Shown here in pieces: positions 58,301-64,000 of a DNA stretch of 64,000 nt (the stretch's first letter is position 1; each line of letters starts with the position of its first letter). A program made the position numbers and the translations under genes. The DNA is from Manis javanica (lineage: Eukaryota; Chordata; Mammalia; Pholidota; Manidae). The notes under the pieces are model-generated. The model was not told the DNA's origin. It searched no databases and saw only the letters and a list, made by a program, of their open reading frames with translations. The stretch is taken from positions 32,629,501 through 32,693,500 of the forward strand of contig NC_133157.1 of NCBI RefSeq assembly GCF_040802235.1, read 5' to 3'.

Positions 58301-59795
58301 TTGTATGCTTCATGTATTATATATTATATCCTTAAATAAAATAAGCTAGAAAAAAGAAAATGTTTTTTCAAATTGTCACCAATCTCCAAAAAGGTTTTCA
58401 ATATATTTATTGAGAAAAATCCATGTATAAGTGGACTGGCATAGTTCAAACCTGTGCTGGTCAAGGGTCAACTGTATATTTATTATGTCATGAAACGATG
58501 GTATCTGGGTTAAATAAAATATGTTATTATATTATTTTCACCTCCTTGTTTACTTTTTTAATAGTGGCTATTAGGAAATTCAACATTGTATCTCTATGGT
58601 TTTCATTGAGCTTCTCTTTGGCAGCGCTGGAACAGAGAATGCTACTAGGAATACAAACACAGAGATATTTGCATGGTGCATAGAAAATTTCTGGAAGAAT
58701 GTTCAGAAAATGAAAAACAACGCTTAGCTCTGGGGCAACAAACTGGGGTCTGAGTGGGAGGAAGACTTACTTTACATTAAATATTTTTCGTAACTATTTT
58801 TTTTTTAAAGAGCCTGATATAACCCTACATCAGATGGGGCAGGGAGAGTAGCAGTGTGCAGTCCACCCATGCGGTCCAAGTCGAAGAAAGCAGAGAGAGG
58901 CCAGCAGGGCTGGGGTAGAGAGCTGGGACCTCTTTATGCCTGGAGAGTCTTCTTTTGGATGCCATGTGCAGGAGACCCACCCTTTGCACAGCCAAGTGGG
59001 GAGGGTATAAAGACAGGATGCTTTGGGAGGGTAGAAATTGGCCCTAGGCTTCCTGTGAGTGAGTGTGAGTGAGTGTGATTTAGGCACTGAGACAGAAGGA
59101 AACAAACAGCCAGAGAGAGACAGAGAGAGAGAGAAGAGAGGGCAGACTCCTGAAAATTACCTGCTGTCTACATATGAAATGCTTGCTACATATTGAAGAC
59201 CATCCCCTCCTTCTGCTCTACTGTTCTTGAGATGATGTACCTTGTCCACTTGCTGAATCCCCTTTGATGACCCCTTGAGCCAGATTTGCCTGCTGGGAGC
59301 TTAGTGTGATTAGTCCTGGAGAGCAGGGCAGGCTCACACCCAGTAGAGGTACCAGAGTTGACAAGAAATGACAAGGTCTCTCAGGTCAGGAGACATGATT
59401 GCCTGCTTATGGCATGGGTAAGTCATTTTGTTAAATCTCAGCTTTCTCAGCTGTAAAAATGGAAAAGAAAGAATTCTTCAGGGTTGTGGTAAAAATCAAA
59501 AGAGGATTCTAAACACAATGTCAAGCTTATAGCAGAAGCTCAAATCAATAGTTTTTTGTTTTTGAACTACCAATAGATGTGGCTGTCCCTGGACCTTGAA
59601 TATATTATACACTCCTGGTTCCGGTTTGGGCACTGCTGACACTGCTCAGGAATTTTTAGGAAAGTCTGTCAGATGCTTTCCTGGCTAAAGATACACAAAT
59701 GACTCCCACAAATGACTACCTGTAGCAGGCCAGTATGTGGAACAGATAGCTCACACACGTGAGGGAGGCAGGCAAAATGGTCACCACCCAGACTC
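49360..59795 (-). CDS. STRA6L: STRA6L / RBPR2, 3' part (8 exons, partial)
   Basis: STRA6-like receptor for retinol-binding protein 4 (RBPR2), a multi-pass plasma-membrane protein that takes up retinol. Joined exons, in gene order: 59795-59720, 56622-56541, 56214-56166, 55687-55570, 54478-54359, 53126-52963, 52250-52104, 49388-49360. Splice phases agree throughout. The translation is about 260 residues and aligns with roughly residues 380-667 of STRA6: membrane segments (for example [17 protein letters not shown] and [20 protein letters not shown]) separated by a cytoplasmic Lys/Arg loop, and then a conserved [16 protein letters not shown] region. The first half of the protein lies off the right edge. 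CCDC180 follows on the same strand, as in mouse and human. STRA6 itself is less likely because synteny points to STRA6L. Confidence 0.88.
49389..52103. other. STRA6L last intron (or 3' region)
   Basis: MIR antisense near 50040-50240 ('aatatcacacagctagaaag'). No additional C-terminal exon was recognised. Confidence 0.5.
52104..52250 (-). CDS. STRA6L: STRA6L exon G
   Basis: Encodes [20 protein letters not shown], then [20 protein letters not shown] and YWCQNQPT. It matches the conserved STRA6 C-terminal region around [20 protein letters not shown]. The acceptor is TTTCAG, the donor is GTAAGA, and it ends in phase 1. Confidence 0.9.
52251..52962. other. STRA6L intron F-G
   Basis: 712 bases with nothing recognised. 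Confidence 0.6.
52963..53126 (-). CDS. STRA6L: STRA6L exon F
   Basis: Encodes [19 protein letters not shown], then helix [18 protein letters not shown] and a tail GYEGADM. It matches the STRA6 segment ATFLLFPLNVLVGAMVATW. The acceptor is TTGCAG, the donor is GTAAGA, and it ends in phase 1. Confidence 0.92.
53525..53960. repeat. L2-like fragment
   Basis: 'gcttatgggataaaggccaa' then 'tgccctttcatggcttcctg' and 'acatgcctgtgtctgttggc', in L2 3' end style. Diverged. Confidence 0.45.
54020..54220 (-). repeat. MIR SINE, antisense
   Basis: 'gggccaggcacactcttgtt', 'aaaatgaggaaactgaggtt', 'gtagccaggatttggaccca': a complete antisense MIR order. Confidence 0.8.
54359..54478 (-). CDS. STRA6L: STRA6L exon E
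   Basis: Membrane helix [20 protein letters not shown] followed by a polar loop ending KPLALNNR, matching STRA6 LALAVILQNMAAHWVFL. The acceptor is TTTCAG, the donor is GTGAGG, and it ends in phase 2. Confidence 0.9.
54479..55569. other. STRA6L intron D-E
   Basis: Antisense MIR-like segments at 54600-54730 and 55130-55215 and a sense one at about 54940-55130. No exon. Confidence 0.5.
55570..55687 (-). CDS. STRA6L: STRA6L exon D
   Basis: Encodes [19 protein letters not shown] and on to [10 protein letters not shown], two hydrophobic stretches. The acceptor is CTCCAG, the donor is GTAAGT, and it ends in phase 2 inside a Thr codon. Confidence 0.9.
55688..56165. other. STRA6L intron C-D
   Basis: L2-like text at about 55710-55960 ('caaagcccttcatgatccgc'). 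No exon. Confidence 0.5.
56166..56214 (-). CDS. STRA6L: STRA6L exon C
   Basis: Encodes [17 protein letters not shown], the first part of a membrane helix matching STRA6 YQTAFICLG. The acceptor is CTCAG, the donor is GTAAGT, and it ends in phase 1. It is 49 bases long. Confidence 0.88.
56215..56540. other. STRA6L intron B-C
   Basis: Antisense MIR core near 56330-56410 ('acagatgaagaaactcaggc'). Confidence 0.6.
56541..56622 (-). CDS. STRA6L: STRA6L exon B
   Basis: Cytoplasmic loop [18 protein letters not shown] then a Ser-rich NPSSSESV, equivalent to the loop of STRA6 with LRALHRG. The acceptor is CTCTAG, the donor is GTAAGT, and it ends in phase 0. Confidence 0.9.
56785..57690 (-). mobile_element. 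Old L1 3' end, antisense
   Basis: 'attgaagtataattgacatg', 'ggtttcaggtatacaacata', 'tgaaatgatcaccaccgtaa', then 'catgttgttgcaaatggcaa': an antisense L1M 3' UTR followed by the ORF2 end. Confidence 0.85.
58153..58474 (+). mobile_element. Tc1/mariner-superfamily (Tigger-like) MITE
   Basis: Terminal inverted repeats are visible: CAGTTGACCCTTAAACA at the left and its near-complement ending GGTCAAGGGTCAACTG at the right, flanked by TA on both sides. The interior reads 'tcaaaaatccacgtataatt'. About 320 bases, no transposase. Confidence 0.8.
59056..59138. repeat. Simple repeat (GTGA / GA rich)
   Basis: 'gtgagtgagtgtgagtgagt' near 59056 and an 'agagacagagagagagagag' run near 59115. Confidence 0.8.
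59720..59795 (-). CDS. STRA6L: STRA6L exon A
   Basis: Encodes one membrane helix, [18 protein letters not shown] and on to HILACYR, matching the STRA6 segment after LWALE. It enters with two bases of a split codon and leaves in phase 2. The acceptor is TTTCAG and the donor is GTAGTC. Confidence 0.87.
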
Positions 59796-60304
59796 CTGAA
59801 ATAGGAAAAGTGAATGAGAAGCTTTGGAAGATGAACCAGATGCAGTATTTTCAAAATGCAGAAACTCACATCGAAAAGATTTGGGCAAATATATTTCCTT
59901 TAACTCATTTTTATGTAATAATGTTTTGCTAATATTTTTGTTTCATTTTAGCCACATCTACCCTTGATATACTTTATTTCCTGTACAAGCCTCTCCTTTG
60001 GTATTAATATCTTCAATGTACAGTGAGTAATGGGAAGAGAAAATTATGGAGGATACACAAGGTAGGTAGCTTCCTTCCCTGTAAACCATTAATAGTTGAA
60101 CTAATTGCCACCCCAGTAAACAGCAGTAACAATAACAGGAATCAAGAGGTCTTGACTATTCATTCATCCATCTTTCAGCAAGTTTTTAATATTTCATATC
60201 TAATTTGCCTTTTTAAAGTGATTCTGTGTGCTGGTGATACAGGGATGGAGAAGCAGGGAAGGGAGATGATTTATGTGTGTAAAAGCTTCTGTACAAACTG
60301 GTCT

Positions 60305-62475
60305 GAATAGATGCAGAAAAAGCATTTGAAAAATCCAACACCTATTTATAATAAAAAACAGTCCATAAACTAGAAATAGAAGGGAACTGCCTCAACCTGA
60401 TTAAAATCACCTGCAAAAATCCCACAGCTAACATCAAACTTAATGATGAAAGACTGACAGCTTTCCCCCTAAGTTCAAGAATAAGAAAATCAATGTCTGC
60501 TCCTGCCAATTTTATCCAGCATTGTACTGGAGGCTCTATCCAGGGCAATTAGACAAGAAAATGCATCCAGACTGCTAAGGAAGACTAAAACTATCTCTCT
60601 GCACCAATGACATGTTTTTTAAATTTAGAAAATCCTAGAGAATAAACAAACAAAATCCAGCTAAAACTAGTTAATAAATGAGTTCAGCAAGGTTACAGGA
60701 CATAAGAGCAATATATAAAAATCAACTGTATTTCTGTACACTAGCAATGAACAATCTGAAAATGAAGTAAGAATATAACTGCATTTGCCATAGCAACAAA
60801 AAGAATAAAATACTTCAGAATAAATTTAGAGAAAGAAGTGTACAACCTGTACACTGAAAACTACAAGAGATTGTTGAAAGAAGTTAAGGAAGACCTAAAT
60901 TAATGAAAAGACATCCCACTTTCATGTATTGGATGCTCTTTGTTAATATGACAATGCTCCCTTGCATTGATCTAAAGATTCAACCCAATCCCTATAAAAA
61001 TTCCTAACATTTTTGTATAAGTTGACAAGCTAATCTCAAAGGGACCCAGAATAGGTAATACAGTCTTGAAAAAGAAGAACAAAATTGCAGGACTCAAAAT
61101 TCCTTGATTTTAAACTTACTACAGAGCTATAGTAATGAAGGCAATATGGTGCTGTCATAAAGACAGACAAATAGATCATGGAATAAATTGAGAATCCAGG
61201 AGTTAAACCCTCATTGTCAATGTATTTTAAATAAAGATGACAAGACAATTCAATAAGGAAAGAATATACTTTTCAACAAATGGCACTGGGGCAAGTGATA
61301 TTCACATGCAAAACAATGAAGTTAGACCCTTACCTCATAGCTTAAAATCACCTCAAAGTGGATCAGAGGCTTACATGTAAGAGCTAAAATTATAAAAGCC
61401 TCAGAAGAAAAGATGAGAATATGGTTAGGCAATGGTTTCTTAGATATGTGCAAGTGACAAGAGAAAAACAAATCTTTAATTTCATCAAAATGAAAAACAT
61501 TTGGGTTTCAAAGGATGCCATGAAAAAGCAACCCACAAAATGGAAGAAAATATTTGCAAATTATATCTCTTGTAAGGGATTTGTGTATAGAATATATAAA
61601 GAACTCATACAACTCCATAATAAACAAATAACACAATTTAAAAATAGGCAAAGAATCTCAATAGACATTATTCAGAGATGTACAAATGGCAAATAAGTAC
61701 GTGAAAAAATTGTCCAACGTCATCAGTCATCAGGGAAATGAAGATCAAAACTATAATGAGATACCACCTGACACTTACTGGACAGCCATGATAAAAAAGA
61801 TACCAGTGTTGGTGAAGGTAGGGAGAAACTGGACTCCCTCCTATATTGCTGGTGGGAATACACAGTGATGTAGCTGCTTTTGAAAACAGTCTGAATTCCA
61901 TACATTTACAATGGTAACACAGTTACTGTATGATACAGAATTCCACTCCTAGATAGATACCCAAGACGTATGAAAATGTATGAAAAACTTGTAGATGAAT
62001 CTTCATAGCAATATTACTCATAGTAGCCAAAAGCTGAAACAACCCACATTTCCATCAACTGGTGAATGGACAAATACAATGTGGTATCCTCATGCAACAG
62101 AATAAAATTCAGCAATAAAAAAGGATGAAGTTCGGATACATGCTATGACATAGATGAACCTTGTAAACATTTTGCTATGTAAAAGAAGCCAATCAAAAAG
62201 TCTATATATTGTATGACCCCATTTATAGTAAAATGTCCAAAATAGAAAAATCCATAGAGCTAGAAAAGAGTGGTTATTTAGGCCTGGGAGAGTTGAGGGG
62301 AAATGGAGAATGATTGTAAATGGCCATGCTTTCTTTTTAGGATGTAATGTTCTAAATTTGATTGTGGTGATGGTTACACAGCTTTGAGAATACACTAAAA
62401 ACAATTGAAATGTACACTTCAAATGGGTAAACTGTATGGTATGTGAATTATATCTTCATAAAGTGTTTTTAAAAA
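60305..62475 (+). mobile_element. Old L1 ORF2 and 3' end, sense
   Basis: 'gatgcagaaaaagcatttga' (RT start), 'cttcatagcaatattactca' and 'ggtgatggttacacagcttt' near the end, then an A-rich tail. Many stops; 5'-truncated. Confidence 0.85.
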
Positions 62476-63334
62476 AAGGAGAAAGAAAACTGATAGCCAT
62501 TCCTTTCAAGTTTCCAATGTGTCTTTGTGCCAGCATCACCAGGATCATGCAGTTGCGGGTAAACGACTGTAAACCTCGGCCCTGGGAATGGGGGGTTCTT
62601 GGAAGGAAGGGATGGGAGGAGTCGGGAACAAGAGGAGTGAGCGCAGACTTGCTCCAGTCAGCAGCAAAAACATGACTGCACACTTTTAATTTAGTGCTTT
62701 TACCTCCCCAGACAAAGGTGAAGGATAATCAGCTTAAAAGTCTTGTCAAGAGGGCAGCTGTTTTAAAGCTGGACGAGATCAAGATAGAGGGAAAATGCTA
62801 TGTTTTGACTCTCAAAGTGTCTGAACTTGTGAGAACTACATGAAAGGAGATAAAACATGCGTGAATATGGTGAAAGATTTCAGTTTCACCCAGACCAAGG
62901 AATAGGTTGGCATTAAAATAGTTGCCCAGAACAGGGATGGAAATGTGAATTTTTAAAAGTGTAACTTAAAATTATATAATTGAAATTGAAGATTATATGC
63001 TCACTGAGCTGAACACAAATCTACATTAAAGATGAATAAAAATGTTCCAGGGCATCAGTAAAGTATATGGTAATATGGAAGAAGCAGTACCTGCCTCAGT
63101 GTTCATGTAAAAGGTAACTTTTCCATGCACATATGTGTAAGGGAATTTGCTCAAGTAATTTATAGTAGATCTATTCCCCTCTGGTTCTGATATTCTACAA
63201 GCTTAGGAGTCTCAAGTAAAAATATCATTTACATCACCTTTTTCATGGCTTAAAGAACATTTGGCAGTTTATTGCCACCAAATGTCAGATATACAAAGGC
63301 TTTTGGAAACCTTTTACCACTCTGTCCAAACCCC

Positions 63335-63430
63335 ATTTTAAAGATGGAGAAACTGAGGCCAAGAAAGGGGGCCTGACTTGTCCAATGACACAGTGTTTAT
63401 CCTGACATCTTGCCTGGGTCTTTTCTAACC
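63335..63430 (-). repeat. MIR SINE, antisense
   Basis: 'gatggagaaactgaggccaa' then 'ttgtccaatgacacagtg', an antisense MIR core. Confidence 0.6.
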
Positions 63431-63529
63431 AGAGATTAGGGAAGAACTCTCTTCCCTTCATAGACAATGGACATATAATTAGAATATGCCATTTTCAAAG
63501 AAACCTCTCATTTTAAAGAAGTGATGCCT

Positions 63530-63880
63530 ATGGACAGAATGTTTATCTCCCCCCACAAAATTCATATGTTGAAGCCCTAATCCCCAGTATGATGGTGTTT
63601 GGAGAGGCAGCCTTTGGAGGTCATTAGGTCATGAGGGTGACCCCTTGTGATGGGATTAGTGCCCTTATAAGAAGAGATGGGAGAGTGCTTCCTTGCTCTC
63701 CCCGTTCTCCAGCATTTGAGGATGCAAAGAGAAGACGGCCACTGGTAAAGCAGGAAGCAGGCCGTCACCAGACAATGGACCTGCCAACACCTTCTCTGTC
63801 TCCAGAACTTTGAGAAACAGATGTTTGTTGTTTATACAGCCTAGTCTATGTTGATTTGTCACAGAAGCCCAAACTAAGCA
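63530..63880 (+). mobile_element. MaLR-type LTR (MST-like), solo
   Basis: 'aaaattcatatgttgaagcc', 'gtcattaggtcatgagggtg', 'gatgggattagtgcccttat' and 'tttgttgtttatacagcct' in order. A solo LTR with no internal region. Related to the copy at 5990. Confidence 0.85.
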
Positions 63881-64000
63881 GAAATTAAATTTGAAAGATA
63901 AATACTCATATAGTCATTAAGAAAAGTCAAGACTTGCTTTCCAAAGTGAAAAAAATGACGATATTAGTTGTTCCCACTGACACCAAAACAAAATAGGATA

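Larger units (their letters stand above)
56623..59719. other. STRA6L intron A-B
   Basis: Contains an antisense old L1 (56785-57690), a TA-flanked MITE (58153-58474) and a short GA/GT-rich simple repeat (59056-59138). No exon found. Confidence 0.6.
59796..64000. other. STRA6L upstream intron (to window edge)
   Basis: No STRA6L exon recognised here; the preceding exon should be past 64000. Holds an old L1 (60305-62475), an antisense MIR (63335-63430) and a MaLR LTR (63530-63880). Confidence 0.55.

Noticed and set aside
60023-60310. 95-codon plus-strand frame near the right edge
   Set aside because: Next to an old L1, with no family match; wrong strand for STRA6L.

Overview
The window is nuclear DNA of a placental mammal. 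It holds split genes with GT-AG introns, MIR, L2, hAT and MaLR relics, and long young LINE-1 copies. I saw no Alu, rodent B1/B2, carnivore CAN or ruminant Bov-tA SINEs. The species is therefore not fixed, but a primate or rodent is unlikely.

Two genes lie head to tail on the minus strand. The left one (31225 down to 5468, continuing past the left edge) is CCDC180, a long coiled-coil protein associated with testis and cilia. I traced 18 consecutive coding exons, 2507 coding bases with every splice phase compatible and no stop. They cover roughly the N-terminal half of the protein, including a Glu-rich stretch in exon 17. A CpG-rich promoter region with an RFX X-box-like motif lies just upstream (about 31230-31930).

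The right gene (59795 down to 49360, with its 5' part beyond the right edge) is STRA6L (RBPR2), a multi-pass retinol-binding-protein receptor related to STRA6. Seven exons are clear and an eighth, the C-terminal one, is less certain. The order STRA6L then CCDC180 on one strand matches the human 9q22.33 and mouse chromosome 4 arrangement. In human the STRA6L copy is a pseudogene, while here the visible part is open.

Between the genes (about 32-49 kb) there is mostly repeat: an old antisense L1, a short 5'-truncated L1 with perfect target duplications, and an old sense L1 split by a nearly full-length, decayed L1 (39471-45452). Just beyond it, on the plus strand, is a decayed multi-exon fragment of a RalGDS/RGL-type guanine nucleotide exchange factor (46404-47987, possibly to 48131). 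The left edge (1-4068) is another broken L1, sitting in a CCDC180 intron. The right edge holds an old L1 and a MaLR LTR inside an upstream STRA6L intron. I found no tRNA, rRNA, CRISPR array or intact mobile element.
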